Assembly (NCBI RefSeq): GCF_031882575.1
Contig: NZ_CP134772.1
Span: 4,173,001-4,237,000 of the forward strand
DNA: 64,000 bases
Source of the DNA: Pseudomonas sp. VD-NE ins
GTDB lineage: Bacteria > Pseudomonadota > Gammaproteobacteria > Pseudomonadales > Pseudomonadaceae
Direction: 5' to 3'
In this document: piece by piece, positions 21,863 to 30,915 of the stretch
Layout: every line of letters begins with the position of its first letter
Position numbering within the stretch: the first letter of the stretch is position 1
Program-made: the position numbers and the translations under genes
Notes under the pieces: generated by a model
What the model was told of the DNA's origin: nothing
Databases searched by the model: none
The model's input: the letters and a program-made list of their open reading frames with translations, nothing else

Positions 21863-22369
21863 ATGACTCAAGTTAAATTGACCACCAATCATGGCGACAT
21901 CGTCATCGAACTGAACGCTGAAAAGGCGCCGATCACCGTCGCCAACTTCATCGAGTACGTCAACGCCGGTCACTACGAAAACACCGTTTTCCACCGCGTC
22001 ATCGGTAACTTCATGATCCAGGGCGGCGGTTTCGAGCCAGGCATGAAGGAAAAGAAAGACAAGCGTCCAAGCATCCAGAACGAAGCTGACAACGGTCTTT
22101 CCAACGAGAAATACACCGTTGCCATGGCCCGCACCATGGAGCCGCATTCGGCGTCCGCGCAGTTCTTCATCAACGTTGCCGACAACACCTTCCTCAACCA
22201 CAGCGGCAAGAACACTCAGGGCTGGGGCTACGCGGTATTCGGTAAAGTCACCGCCGGCACTGACGTTGTCGACAAGATCAAAGGTGTTTCGACCACCTCC
22301 AAGTCCGGCCACCAGGACGTACCAGCAGACGACGTGATCATCGAGAAAGCCGAGATCATCGAAGCGTGA
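21863..22369 (+). CDS. ppiB: Cytoplasmic cyclophilin-type peptidyl-prolyl isomerase B
   Basis: 168-residue cyclophilin without a signal peptide. It has the active-site segments [15 protein letters not shown] and [21 protein letters not shown]. It speeds proline isomerisation in folding proteins. Compared with E. coli PpiB (164 residues) it is full length. It overlaps lpxH by four bases (GTGA), giving a coupled ppiB-lpxH unit, the usual pseudomonad arrangement next to glnS-cysS. Confidence 0.97.
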   Translation: MTQVKLTTNHGDIVIELNAEKAPITVANFIEYVNAGHYENTVFHRVIGNFMIQGGGFEPGMKEKKDKRPSIQNEADNGLSNEKYTVAMARTMEPHSASAQFFINVADNTFLNHSGKNTQGWGYAVFGKVTAGTDVVDKIKGVSTTSKSGHQDVPADDVIIEKAEIIEA

Positions 22370-23112
22370 TATTGCTGATTTCAGACTTGCATCTGGAAGA
22401 GGAGCGCCCGGACATAACCCGGGCGTTTCTGGATTTGCTCGCCGGACGCGCCCGCTCGGCGAGTGCGTTGTACATTCTCGGCGACTTCTTCGAAGCGTGG
22501 ATTGGCGACGACGCCATGACACCTTTCCAGCGTTCCATCTGCCAAGCCCTGCGCGAATTGAGCGACAGCGGCACGGCGATTTTTCTGATGCACGGCAATC
22601 GCGACTTCATGCTCGGCAAGGCCTTCTGCAAGCAGGCCGGCTGTACGTTGTTGAAGGACCCGAGTGTCGTGCAGTTTTACGGCGAGCCGGTGCTGTTGAT
22701 GCACGGCGACAGCCTCTGTACCCGCGACGTCGGCTATATGAAGCTGCGGCGTTATCTGCGTAATCCGATCACGCTGTTTATCCTGCGCAATCTGCCCTTG
22801 AGCAGCCGCCATAAACTGGCGCGCAAACTGCGCAGTGAAAGCAAGGCGCAGACGCGGATGAAGGCTAATGACATTGTTGATGTCACACCTGAGGAGATTC
22901 CGCGGATCATGCAGGAATACGGGGTGAAAACCCTGATTCACGGACATACCCACCGCCCGGCGATCCACAAGTTGCAACTCGGTGAACAAGCGGCGAAGCG
23001 GATTGTGCTCGGGGATTGGGATCGTCAGGGTTGGGCGTTGCAGGTGGATGAAAGCGGCTACGCCTTGGCGCCGTTCGACTTCGCCCCGCCGCTGGCTTTG
23101 CCGCACGGCTGA
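22366..23112 (+). CDS. lpxH: UDP-2,3-diacylglucosamine pyrophosphohydrolase
   Basis: Peripheral membrane enzyme of lipid A synthesis, converting UDP-2,3-diacylglucosamine to lipid X. 248 residues of the calcineurin-like phosphoesterase fold: DLHLEE (D8, H10), [25 protein letters not shown] and HGHTHRP provide the metal ligands. It begins with a GTG codon whose last two bases are part of the ppiB TGA stop. A MITE-like element follows directly. Confidence 0.96.
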   Translation: MILLISDLHLEEERPDITRAFLDLLAGRARSASALYILGDFFEAWIGDDAMTPFQRSICQALRELSDSGTAIFLMHGNRDFMLGKAFCKQAGCTLLKDPSVVQFYGEPVLLMHGDSLCTRDVGYMKLRRYLRNPITLFILRNLPLSSRHKLARKLRSESKAQTRMKANDIVDVTPEEIPRIMQEYGVKTLIHGHTHRPAIHKLQLGEQAAKRIVLGDWDRQGWALQVDESGYALAPFDFAPPLALPHG

Positions 23113-23124
23113 AGATCGCTACCC

Positions 23125-23323
23125 CCCTCACCCCAGCCCTCTCCCCCAGGGGGGCGAGGGGGAAAGGGAGCCGACCGAATGCAGTTCAAAACCCGCGCTC
23201 GACCCACAATCTCAAATCATGCTTTCCCTAAACCGGAGCTCAACTCGGTAGCTCAGGTCGGCGTACCTCGAAAGCACACCACGGTCAGTCCCCTCTCCCT
23301 CCGGGAGAGGGTTAGGGTGAGGG
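23125..23323. repeat. MITE-like inverted-repeat element, copy D (diverged, longer)
   Basis: About 199 bases. The termini match copies A-C, but the left arm is expanded (an extra G-rich stretch after CTCTCCCCCAGG) and the interior has drifted, although CAGGTCGGCGTA and CAGTCCCCTCTCC remain recognisable. It lies between the convergent lpxH and MFS genes. Confidence 0.85.
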
Positions 23324-23333
23324 GCTTTTGACC

Positions 23334-24863
23334 TTAGTGCCCTGAAGCAGCAGGCCCTGCCTTCGCAGCAAACGGCGGTTTCGCCAGCCACACAATCAGA
23401 ATCAACCCCATAAACCCCCAGCCCAACAGCGTGAAGTAATCCACGGTGGAAAGCATGTACGCCTGACTGGTGAGGATCTGATCCATCTGCGCATAAGCCG
23501 ACTGACTCGCCCCGCCCAAATGATTCAAGGTCTCGCGCGTCGCCGGCTCAAAGGTGCTGATACTTTCACTCATATACGCATGATGCTGATCCGCCCGACG
23601 AATCCAGATCCACGTGGTCAGCGACGCCGCAAAGCTACCGCCCAACGTCCGCAGGAAAGTCGCCAGACCCGCGCCATCGGCAATCTGGCTCGGCGGCAAG
23701 TCCGACATGAGGATGCTCAACGTCGGCATAAAGAACAGCGCCACACCAATACCCATGAACAACTGCACCAAAGCAATGTGCTGGAAGTCCACCTCATTGG
23801 TGAAACCCGCCCGCATAAAGCAGCTCAAGCCAATCGCCAGAAACGCCAGCCCGGCCAGCAACCGCAGGTCGAACTTGTTCGCGTACTTGCCGACAAACGG
23901 CGACAACAGCACCGGCAGAATCCCGATCGGCGCCACCGCCAAACCGGCCCAGGTCGCGGTGTAGCCCATCTGCGTCTGCAACCATTGCGGCAGGATCAGG
24001 TTGATACCGAAGAACCCGGCGTAACCCAGCACCAACACCAGCGTGCCGATGCGGAAGTTGCGGTAGGCGAACAGCCGCAGATTCACCACCGGGTGCTGAT
24101 CGGTCATTTCCCAGATAACGAACACCGCCAGCGCGATCACCGAAATCGCCGCGCCGATGATGATGAAGTTCGACTCGAACCAATCCAGGTCATTGCCCTT
24201 GTCGAGAATCACCTGCAACGCCCCGACGCCAATAATCAGCGTGATCAGACCGACGTAATCCATCGGCTGACGGCTGGTTTCCACCGGACGTTTGGCCAGT
24301 TGCGAACGCACCACCATCACCGCAAAAATCCCGATCGGCACGTTGATGAAGAAGATCCACGGCCAGCTGTAACTGTCGGTAATCCAGCCGCCAAGAATCG
24401 GCCCGGCAATCGGCGCAACCACCGTGACCATCGCCAGTAACGCCAGGGCCATGCCACGCCTCGCCGGCGGATACACCGCGATCAACAGGGTCTGCGTCAT
24501 CGGGTACAGCGGCCCGGCGACCAGACCTTGCAGGACGCGGAAGCCGATCAGTTCCGGCATCGACGTCGAGATACCGCAGAGAAACGAGGCCAGCACGAAC
24601 AGAATGGTGGCCCAGAGAAACAGCTTCACCTCGCCGAAACGGCGGCTGAGCCAACCGGTCAGCGGCAGCGCAATCGCGTTGCTCACGGCGAACGAAGTGA
24701 TCACCCAGGTGCCCTGCTCCGAACTCACCCCGAGGTTGCCGGAAATCGTCGGCAGCGCCACGTTGGCAATAGTGGTGTCGAGCACTTGCATGAACGTCGC
24801 CAGCGACAGGCCGATGGTGCTGAGCAACAGGCTGGGCGGCGTGAAAGAGGCGTTATTGCTCAT
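23334..24863 (-). CDS. emrB: DHA2-family MFS multidrug exporter, EmrB-like
   Basis: 14-TM proton-drug antiporter of 509 residues. It starts MSNNASFTPPSLLLSTIGLSLATFMQVLDTTIANVALPTISGNLGVSSEQGTWVITSF, characteristic of EmrB/QacA, and has GWLSRRFGEVKLF in the loop-2/3 motif and motif C-like AGPILGGWITDSYSWPWIFFINVPIG. The frame is open to 24908, but AGGA before ATG 24863 and the family N-terminus fix the start. It is the last gene of the marR-OMF-emrA-emrB operon, after a REP pair in the 166-base gap following emrA. Confidence 0.92.
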   Translation of the reverse strand: MSNNASFTPPSLLLSTIGLSLATFMQVLDTTIANVALPTISGNLGVSSEQGTWVITSFAVSNAIALPLTGWLSRRFGEVKLFLWATILFVLASFLCGISTSMPELIGFRVLQGLVAGPLYPMTQTLLIAVYPPARRGMALALLAMVTVVAPIAGPILGGWITDSYSWPWIFFINVPIGIFAVMVVRSQLAKRPVETSRQPMDYVGLITLIIGVGALQVILDKGNDLDWFESNFIIIGAAISVIALAVFVIWEMTDQHPVVNLRLFAYRNFRIGTLVLVLGYAGFFGINLILPQWLQTQMGYTATWAGLAVAPIGILPVLLSPFVGKYANKFDLRLLAGLAFLAIGLSCFMRAGFTNEVDFQHIALVQLFMGIGVALFFMPTLSILMSDLPPSQIADGAGLATFLRTLGGSFAASLTTWIWIRRADQHHAYMSESISTFEPATRETLNHLGGASQSAYAQMDQILTSQAYMLSTVDYFTLLGWGFMGLILIVWLAKPPFAAKAGPAASGH

Positions 24864-24917
24864 TGTGAATCCTATGAAACCAGGTTGACGCCGCGTGCTG
24901 ATGAACACCGCCCCCCC

Positions 24918-25006
24918 TGTGGGAGCGAGCTTGCTCGCGAAGGCGGTGTACCAGACAAATCAACGGCGAATGACACTCCGCTTTCGCGAGCAAGCTCGCT
25001 CCCACA
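24918..25006. repeat. REP pair (CGAGCTTGCTCGCG variant) inside the efflux operon
   Basis: Inverted REP cores GTGGGAGCGAGCTTGCTCGC (24919) and complement ending at 25006. It lies between emrA and emrB on the operon transcript, where it could reduce downstream expression or mark a processing site. Confidence 0.93.
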
Positions 25007-25029
25007 AGGGGCAGTGCCAAAGTCTCGAT

Positions 25030-26232
25030 TCAGCGTTGCGCGGTTTTGCTCACCGCGGCGCTGTTGTCGTGGATCAGCTGCGCAATCATCGCGTCGGCTT
25101 CGGCCAGTTGGCGGTCGTAGACGTTGGTGCTGAACGAGGCCTTTTGTGGAGGCTGCTGCGCCAGCACTGGGCCGCTCTGGTCGTGCAGGTTCACTTCAAC
25201 GTTGGTCGACAGACCGACGCGCAGCGGATGCTTGGCCAGTTCTTCGGCGTTGATGTGAATGCGCACCGGCACACGCTGAACAATCTTGATCCAGTTACCG
25301 GTGGCGTTCTGCGCTGGCAGCAAGGCAAACGCGCTACCCGTACCGGCGCCGAGGCTGTCGACAGTGCCGCTGTATTTCACGTCGCTGCCGTAGATGTCGG
25401 ACTCGATATCGACCGGCTGGCCGATGCGCATGTCACGCAGTTGGGTTTCCTTGAAGTTGGCGTCGATCCACAACTGATCCAGAGGAATCACCGCCATCAA
25501 CGCCGTGCCTGGCTGCACACGCTGACCGAGTTGCACGGTGCGCTTGGCGACATAACCGGTGACCGGCGCGATCAAGGTGCTGCGCGCGTTGGTCAGGTAG
25601 GCCTGACGCAGATCTGCAGCAGCCGACATCACGTCCGGATGCGACGACACCACGGTGTCATCGACCAGCGCGCTGGTGGTTTTCAGTTGCTGTTTGGCGT
25701 TGGCCAGAGCGTTTTGCGCAGAGGTCAGGTCATCGCGAGCGTGGGACAGTTCTTCCTGAGAAATCGCCCCGCCCTGCGCGAGGTTTTTCCGGCGGTTGTA
25801 GTTGTCTTGGGCTTTCTGCACTTCGGCCTGTTGCGCGTTGACCTGGGCTTTCATGCCATCAACGTTGCTGTACAAGCCGCGCACCTGACGCACAGTGCGC
25901 GCCAGTTTCGCCTGGGCACTTTGCAGGCCGACTTCAGCGTCGTTCGGGTCGAAGTTGATCAGCACCTGACCTTCGTGCACCAGATCACCATCGTCAGCAC
26001 CGATGCTGACCACGGTGCCGGTCACCAGCGGGGTGATTTCGACGACGTTGCCGTTGACGTAGGCGTCGTCGGTGCTTTCGTTAAAGCGCCCGATAAACTC
26101 GTGATACGCCCAGACGCCGGCGCCGGCGAGCAGGACGACAACGGCCAGCACCAGCAGCATGACTTTGCGTTTGCGCGGGTTGCCGGTGTCCGGGGTGTTG
26201 CCTTGAGCTTGGGTATTTTCGGCAGTGGCCAT
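25030..26232 (-). CDS. emrA: Membrane fusion protein, EmrA-like (HlyD family)
   Basis: Periplasmic adaptor of 400 residues anchored by one TM helix at about 24-44 (RKVMLLVLAVVVLLAGAGVWAY). The biotinyl-lipoyl-like half near TDDAYVNGNVVEITPLVTGTVVSIGADDGDLV is the typical EmrA start, followed by a coiled hairpin (about 110-200) and LIAPVTGYVAKRTVQLGQRVQPGTALMAVIPLDQLWIDANFKETQL. It bridges the EmrB-type pump to the outer-membrane lipoprotein encoded just upstream (15-base gap). Confidence 0.93.
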   Translation of the reverse strand: MATAENTQAQGNTPDTGNPRKRKVMLLVLAVVVLLAGAGVWAYHEFIGRFNESTDDAYVNGNVVEITPLVTGTVVSIGADDGDLVHEGQVLINFDPNDAEVGLQSAQAKLARTVRQVRGLYSNVDGMKAQVNAQQAEVQKAQDNYNRRKNLAQGGAISQEELSHARDDLTSAQNALANAKQQLKTTSALVDDTVVSSHPDVMSAAADLRQAYLTNARSTLIAPVTGYVAKRTVQLGQRVQPGTALMAVIPLDQLWIDANFKETQLRDMRIGQPVDIESDIYGSDVKYSGTVDSLGAGTGSAFALLPAQNATGNWIKIVQRVPVRIHINAEELAKHPLRVGLSTNVEVNLHDQSGPVLAQQPPQKASFSTNVYDRQLAEADAMIAQLIHDNSAAVSKTAQR

Positions 26233-26247
26233 GACAAGTACCTTGAA

Positions 26248-27717
26248 TTAGTTGTGCGGCGTGGCTGGGCTGGCGTTGGCTGCGGTCAGGGTTTGCCCCT
26301 GGAAGCCACCGCCCAGCGCTTGCATCAGTTGAATCGACAGGTCGATCTGCTCGGCATTGAGGTTGGCCAGTTGACGCTGGGCCTGCAGCAGTTGCTGCTC
26401 GATGCTGAGCACGTCCAGGTAGTTGCCGATGCCGGAACCGTAACGCTGGACCACGGTGTTGTAAGAATCCTGAGCAATCTCGGTGGCGTGCTGCTGCGCA
26501 CCGATCTGCCGGCCGATGTCACGCAACTGGTTGATCGTGTCGCTGACATCGCCCAGTGCTTTCACCAGACTTTTGTTGTACTGCGCCACCGCCAGGTCGT
26601 AATCGGCGTCGCGCGCATCGAGGTTGGCGCGCAGGCGTCCGCCGTCGAAGATCGGCACCGAGATGGTCGGGGCAATGTTGAAGAAGCGACTGGCCGAGCC
26701 GAACATCGCGTCACCCAACAAGGACTCGGCACCGGCCGAGGCCGACAGGTTCAAGTTGGGATAGAAGCGGGTTTTCGCCGAGTCGATGTCCTTGCTCGCC
26801 GCCTCGACACGCCAACGTGCGGCGACCAGATCCGGGCGCCGACCGAGCAGTTCCGCCGGCAACACCGACGGCACGGCGACAGCGCTGGCTTGCAAGACTT
26901 TAGGTCGGGCGATTTCGTTGCCGCGATCCGGGCCTTTGCCGAGCAGCACGGCCAGGGCAATTTTGGCGCTGTTCAGGCGTTTTTCCGCGTCGATCAGGCT
27001 GGCTTCGGAACTGGCTTCCAGACTTTGCGTTTGCTGGAACTGGTATTGGCTGTCGATCCCGGAGCTCAGGCGACGCTGGCTCAGGTCGAGCATTTGCTTG
27101 GTGCGCTTGAGGTCTTCGTTGGCCAGGTCATAAACGATGTGCGCCTGACCGAGATCGCTGTAAGCGCGAGCGACGTCGGCAGCAAGCGTCAACTGCGCAG
27201 CCTGCCGATCGACTTCAGCCGCACGGGCCTGACCGAGTGCGGCTTCCCAGGCGTCACGCTGACCGCCCCACAGGTCGAAGTTGTAATTGAACCCGGCGCT
27301 GACGTTACGCACGGTGGCGTAGGCATCGCCCTGCCCTCGCGGGTCCTGATCCTTGGCCAGACGCGAACGGCTGATGCCGGCGCTGGCGTCGAGGGTCGGA
27401 TAGCGTTCGGCGTCAGCTGCATAGGCAGCAGCGCTGGCCTGATGCGCCCGCGCTTCGGCGATTTGCATGTCCGGGCTGTCGTGCAGGGCTTCGCGGATCA
27501 GGCCGTCGAGTTGCGGATCGCCGAGGCTGGTCCACCAGTCGCTCTTCGGCCACGCGGCTGGCGACAGGGTCACGCCGGTGAGGGATTGGCCGACTTTCAG
27601 GCTTTTCGCATCAAGGCTCGCGCCCGAAGTGTCGAGGCCGCTGTAGTTGGCGCAACCGGCGAGGATCATCGCCGACAGCACCAGCGTCAGGCTGCTGCGC
27701 AAGGTTTTACCGCTCAT
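26248..27717 (-). CDS. Outer-membrane efflux lipoprotein, NodT/OprM family
   Basis: Outer-membrane channel of 489 residues. The signal peptide ends in the lipobox LAGC (Cys at about 22), so it is lipid-anchored. Two OEP repeats follow, including SPDMQIAEARAHQASAAAYAAD, RRPDLVAARWRVEAASKDIDSAKTRFYPNLNLSASAG and ALGDVSDTINQL. I start at ATG 27717 because AGGTG is seven bases upstream; a GTG at 27726 is also in frame. The gene overlaps the end of marR by 11 bases. It supplies the third component of the Emr-type pump. Confidence 0.92.
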   Translation of the reverse strand: MSGKTLRSSLTLVLSAMILAGCANYSGLDTSGASLDAKSLKVGQSLTGVTLSPAAWPKSDWWTSLGDPQLDGLIREALHDSPDMQIAEARAHQASAAAYAADAERYPTLDASAGISRSRLAKDQDPRGQGDAYATVRNVSAGFNYNFDLWGGQRDAWEAALGQARAAEVDRQAAQLTLAADVARAYSDLGQAHIVYDLANEDLKRTKQMLDLSQRRLSSGIDSQYQFQQTQSLEASSEASLIDAEKRLNSAKIALAVLLGKGPDRGNEIARPKVLQASAVAVPSVLPAELLGRRPDLVAARWRVEAASKDIDSAKTRFYPNLNLSASAGAESLLGDAMFGSASRFFNIAPTISVPIFDGGRLRANLDARDADYDLAVAQYNKSLVKALGDVSDTINQLRDIGRQIGAQQHATEIAQDSYNTVVQRYGSGIGNYLDVLSIEQQLLQAQRQLANLNAEQIDLSIQLMQALGGGFQGQTLTAANASPATPHN

Positions 27718-28189
27718 TGTGTTCACCTAACCGCTGGATAGTGATCGGGTCACCGGCTGCCAGCAGGATTTTCTTGAGGATGTATTCCAGGGTCTTCAAC
27801 TCGTCCGGAGTGACGGCGCCGGCCAGTTCATTCATCGCATCGGCGCCGATGTGCGGCAGGCGATCGGCCAGTTGCTGGCCTTGCTCGGTCAGTTTCAACT
27901 GCACCTGACGCCGATCGCCTTCGCTGCGGTGGCGAGCGAGAAAGCCTTTCTGCTCCAGACGATCGAGCATGCGCGTCATCGAACCGCTATCGAGCGACAG
28001 ATGCCGGCACAGCTCGGCCGGGGTATCGACGCCGAACTGGGCCATGATGATCAACACCTTGAACTGCGCGGCGGTGATGCCGTGAGGTTCCATGTGGGTG
28101 TCGATGATCCGGTCCTTGAGCAGCGCCGCACGGCCAAGCAACAGGCCGAGATGGCAATGTTTGAATTCGTCCGGGGTGAAATGCTTCAT
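27707..28189 (-). CDS. MarR-family repressor of the efflux operon
   Basis: Winged-helix dimeric repressor of 160 residues. The DNA-binding core is TPAELCRHLSLDSGSMTRMLDRLEQKGFLARHRSEGDRRQVQLKLTEQGQQL, with the D-x-R wing motif (EGDRR) intact. It is the first gene of the operon encoding a channel, adaptor and DHA2 pump. Two matching palindromes lie at its promoter, so autorepression relieved by a small-molecule ligand (as for EmrR/MprA) is likely. The inducer is unknown. Confidence 0.93.
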   Translation of the reverse strand: MKHFTPDEFKHCHLGLLLGRAALLKDRIIDTHMEPHGITAAQFKVLIIMAQFGVDTPAELCRHLSLDSGSMTRMLDRLEQKGFLARHRSEGDRRQVQLKLTEQGQQLADRLPHIGADAMNELAGAVTPDELKTLEYILKKILLAAGDPITIQRLGEHNER

Positions 28190-28203
28190 TTGCTCACCTA
28201 ATA

Positions 28204-28259
28204 ACTGCCTAGGCAGTGAATGTATGTCGAGATGTTACTGCCTAGGCAGCGAATGTCAA
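28204..28259 (-). promoter_or_regulatory. marR operon promoter with two palindromic operators
   Basis: On the minus strand TTGACA (28259-28254) and TAACAT (28237-28232) are separated by 16 bases. The spacer holds the palindrome CTGCCTAGGCAG (28238-28249), and a second copy (28205-28216) lies just upstream of the ribosome-binding site. The two centres are 33 bp apart, about three helical turns, so two MarR dimers could bind the same face. Confidence 0.8.
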
Positions 28260-28327
28260 CGCAATAGTTAGGTTGCTTTGCAATTAGTTGACCAGTGGGC
28301 TGGGAGATTGCGGTGAACACCCTGACG

Positions 28328-28422
28328 CCATCGCTGGCAAGCCAGCTCCCACAGGGTCCGTGTCGCACACAAAATTCATGCACGCCGCAGAAACCTGTGG
28401 GAGCTGGCTTGCCAGCGATTGG
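28328..28422. repeat. REP pair (GGGAGCTGGCTTGCCAGCG type)
   Basis: Inverted copies CCATCGCTGGCAAGCCAGCT (28328) and GGGAGCTGGCTTGCCAGCG (ending about 28418), between the marR promoter and the stop of the HdeD-like gene. This is a second REP subtype, distinct from the CGAGC(C/T)TGCTCG type. Confidence 0.93.
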
Positions 28423-28443
28423 AGCGACTCGGTGTAAAGCCGG

Positions 28444-29763
28444 TCAGGAATCGTCGGAAGACTGCACGGGTGGCGGTTGCACCGGATGCACCTCACGCCC
28501 CCGCAACGCAGTGGCCGCATACCCAAACGCACGCTTGCTCACCGCATAAATGCTGTGCCAGCCCGGCGGCGCCGGCTCGATGGCAGCATGCAACGCTCGC
28601 GCATAGTCGAGCACCAGTCCGGGCGTCCAGGCCATCACCTCGGCACGCTTGCGCACTTGCGCGGCGACCCAGAACTCGGGACTGAAAATCACTCGAGCGA
28701 AATCCAGCATGCTCGAATGGCCGCGGTTCATCGCCCCTTCCAGCGCGGCTTCAAGGCTATGGGCGACGGCGCTGGAACAATTGCGGCTGGTCAGGTTGTA
28801 CGTGCTGTTCTGCCGATACTCCGTCCAGAACGCATGCAGGCGCCGGGCGTCATAGTGGGCAAAGCTGACTTGCACCGAAGACGGGCACCAGTCCGCCACC
28901 TCGCCGGCATAGTCGGGCAGAAACCTGCCGGCAACATCGTTGTTCGGCGTCGCCCGCAGCAAGCGCACGAAATCCCCCGCCGAACGATCAATGTCGTCCT
29001 GCGGGTAATGGCTGATGTAAATGTCCGGGCCACATTCCAGTGCCGCATGGCCGGCGGAGATCACGCCGTTGATGTCGACTGCTGCGATGTAGCGGTTGAG
29101 CAGGCGATTGCGCACCAAGGTGTCATCAACGGTGCCGCTGGGGGTCCAGACGTGAATCACCAACGCATCGCTGCTGGCCGGCGCACTGACCGACAAAGGG
29201 CTTGTCAGCGGCGGCTGGTTTTTGAAGCGCACGGCTTGCCGCAACAAGGCACAGCCTGAGAGAAACAGGCTCATGCCAATGCAAAACGGCACCGTGCCCT
29301 TGTACAGCGTCGGATACGGCTCGAGGATAAACACGCCAAAGCCGATTTCGAACAACCCCGCCAGCAGCGACACTTGCCAACCGACAAAGCGCACCACCAC
29401 CGCAGCGGCCAGCCGAAATACTCCATCGATTATGAAAGCCCCGCCAAACAGCACCGCCAGAATCAGCCCGGCGGCGTGTTGCCGGTCGACGATCAGCAGC
29501 CCCAGCAACAGAAACGCCAGTCCGCGCGCTCTGCGCAAGGCCGCAGCAGTTCCGGCTTGTGGTGCCGGCACCAGCAGCAGAATCAGGGCTTCGAGCAGCA
29601 ACAGATAGCCGAAGAGATGCAGCGGAAAATACAAAACGCCGTCCAGCGCATCAATGAAGATGCCCAAACCGGCCGCGCCCCAGACAATGCCCGTCAGCGC
29701 CAGTGCGGACCAACGCTTGCGGACAAAGTCGTGACCGAGCAAGACCATACTCAAGCGGACCAT
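28444..29763 (-). CDS. HdeD-like membrane protein fused to a probable permuted papain-fold domain
   Basis: 439-residue protein. Residues 1-195 contain about six hydrophobic helices (for example WSALALTGIVWGAAGLGIFIDAL, LFGYLLLLEALILLLV) with the GLAFLLLGLL and GGAFIIDGVFRL repeats typical of HdeD/DUF308 proteins. Residues 205-420 are soluble: SAGHAALECGPDIYISHYP with H239, then NLTSRNCSSAVAHSLEAAL with C329. The order His then Cys, with a small polar-hydrophobic context, is that of circularly permuted NlpC/P60-type (YiiX/PPPDE/LRAT) folds. HdeD itself is an acid-stress membrane protein. The role of the fusion is unknown and the catalytic assignment is inference. It has a good start (AGAGAGG before ATG 29763) and is divergent from the fimbrial locus. 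Confidence 0.75.
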   Translation of the reverse strand: MVRLSMVLLGHDFVRKRWSALALTGIVWGAAGLGIFIDALDGVLYFPLHLFGYLLLLEALILLLVPAPQAGTAAALRRARGLAFLLLGLLIVDRQHAAGLILAVLFGGAFIIDGVFRLAAAVVVRFVGWQVSLLAGLFEIGFGVFILEPYPTLYKGTVPFCIGMSLFLSGCALLRQAVRFKNQPPLTSPLSVSAPASSDALVIHVWTPSGTVDDTLVRNRLLNRYIAAVDINGVISAGHAALECGPDIYISHYPQDDIDRSAGDFVRLLRATPNNDVAGRFLPDYAGEVADWCPSSVQVSFAHYDARRLHAFWTEYRQNSTYNLTSRNCSSAVAHSLEAALEGAMNRGHSSMLDFARVIFSPEFWVAAQVRKRAEVMAWTPGLVLDYARALHAAIEPAPPGWHSIYAVSKRAFGYAATALRGREVHPVQPPPVQSSDDS

Positions 29764-29860
29764 ATGACCTCTCTGCTGCGCCGGGGCCGTACGACCAGTA
29801 CGGATTTCAGGCTGTGGTGAGTCTAATACATCGCCGCGTTTGCGCAGGCGCGGGAGCGTG

Positions 29861-29882
29861 TTCTAAGAATCGCCTGATATCC
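29861..29882 (+). promoter_or_regulatory. RcsB-like box 1, upstream of the adhesin gene
   Basis: CTAAGAATCGCCTGATA (from 29863) is a near copy of boxes 2 and 3 (18 of 22 positions identical) and lies about 60 bases before the adhesin-like gene. The core TAAGA-N4-CCTGA resembles enterobacterial RcsB sites. Binding by the RcsB-like regulator at 38220 is inferred. Confidence 0.65.
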
Positions 29883-29941
29883 ATCGGCAAACGAGGTGCT
29901 TAACGTACGCCGCTCTTTGGCCGACACGTATAGCCCTTTTC

Positions 29942-30913
29942 ATGAAGCGAATAACTCTGCAGCGCCCCCTGCTCACTCTTGTCGCGGCGACGCTGCTGGC
30001 CTGCGCAGCGGACGCGATGGCGGCGAATTGCAGTTTCAACAGTTCCCCTTCCACGCAAACGCTCAGTTACGGCGCCAGCCTGGCCAATGGCAGCCTGAAC
30101 ATCCCCGCCGACACACCGGATGGCACGGTGGTTTATCAGGAAACCGCACAGCAATCGAGCTCGCACAGTTGGTCGTGCAATGCGAACTCGTTCTACGGAA
30201 TAGCGGTCAATCCCGCGTTTGGCACCCCGACCAGTACCCTAACGACCTTCCCGCTTGGCAAGACCGGGCTGTCGTTCCGTATCTGGATGGGTATGCTGGA
30301 TCGCTATGAGCCCTCGCTCTTTTCGGTCGCCCCAAAAGGCTACGGCGTGATGCCAGGCTCGATCCGCCTGGAAATCATCAAGTCAGGCCCGTTGGCGGCG
30401 CAGATCACGATACCGGCCGGCAACCTGGCCAGCCTGAAAGCCGGCGAGCTGATTCTGAACAACTTCAATTTGGCCAACGCGCTGGTGTTGAATGCGGCCT
30501 CCTGCCAGACCCCTTCCGTCCCTGTCGCGATGGGCGATGACTATCAACTCCATGAGTTTAGCGACGCGGGCGCCAAACCCCGCACCGTGCGCTTCGACAT
30601 CGCCTTGAACCAGTGCCAGACCGGCATCAAGAAAGTCACCTATTCACTCAAAGCCACCACGCCCGTCATCGACGCGACCAAGGGCATCGTCGCGCTCAAC
30701 AGCACCTCCACCGCCAGCGGCATCGGCCTGCAATTGATGAACGACGTCGGGCAGCCGATCGCATTCGATACCACCTACCCGTTCAACGCCTTCACCACCA
30801 CCGGCACCGATTTCAAGATCCCGTTAACCGCCGCGTACTACCGTCTGCCCACGGGCGAACTCAAGGCCGGCAGCGCCAACACCGAAGTCACCTTCATCGT
30901 CAACTACCTCTAG
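29942..30913 (+). CDS. Fimbrial adhesin / tip subunit of a chaperone-usher fimbria
   Basis: Secreted protein of 323 residues with a signal peptide ending near ACAADAMA. A unique N-terminal domain (about 30-165; NCSFNSSPSTQTLSYGASL and SWSCNANSFYG) is followed by a pilin-like C-terminal domain (NAASCQTPSVPVAMGDDY... LNQCQTGIKKVTYSLKAT... EVTFIVNYL). The end has the alternating beta-strand and penultimate Tyr expected for chaperone recognition. This two-domain layout fits a tip adhesin. It is separated from pilin-chaperone-usher by 8 kb of regulators but shares the upstream box with them. Confidence 0.8.
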   Translation: MKRITLQRPLLTLVAATLLACAADAMAANCSFNSSPSTQTLSYGASLANGSLNIPADTPDGTVVYQETAQQSSSHSWSCNANSFYGIAVNPAFGTPTSTLTTFPLGKTGLSFRIWMGMLDRYEPSLFSVAPKGYGVMPGSIRLEIIKSGPLAAQITIPAGNLASLKAGELILNNFNLANALVLNAASCQTPSVPVAMGDDYQLHEFSDAGAKPRTVRFDIALNQCQTGIKKVTYSLKATTPVIDATKGIVALNSTSTASGIGLQLMNDVGQPIAFDTTYPFNAFTTTGTDFKIPLTAAYYRLPTGELKAGSANTEVTFIVNYL

Positions 30914-30915
30914 CA

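Noticed and set aside
24895..27741. 948-codon open frame on the plus strand
   Set aside because: Runs antisense through emrA and the outer-membrane lipoprotein gene and starts inside a REP pair. No domain or ribosome-binding site.
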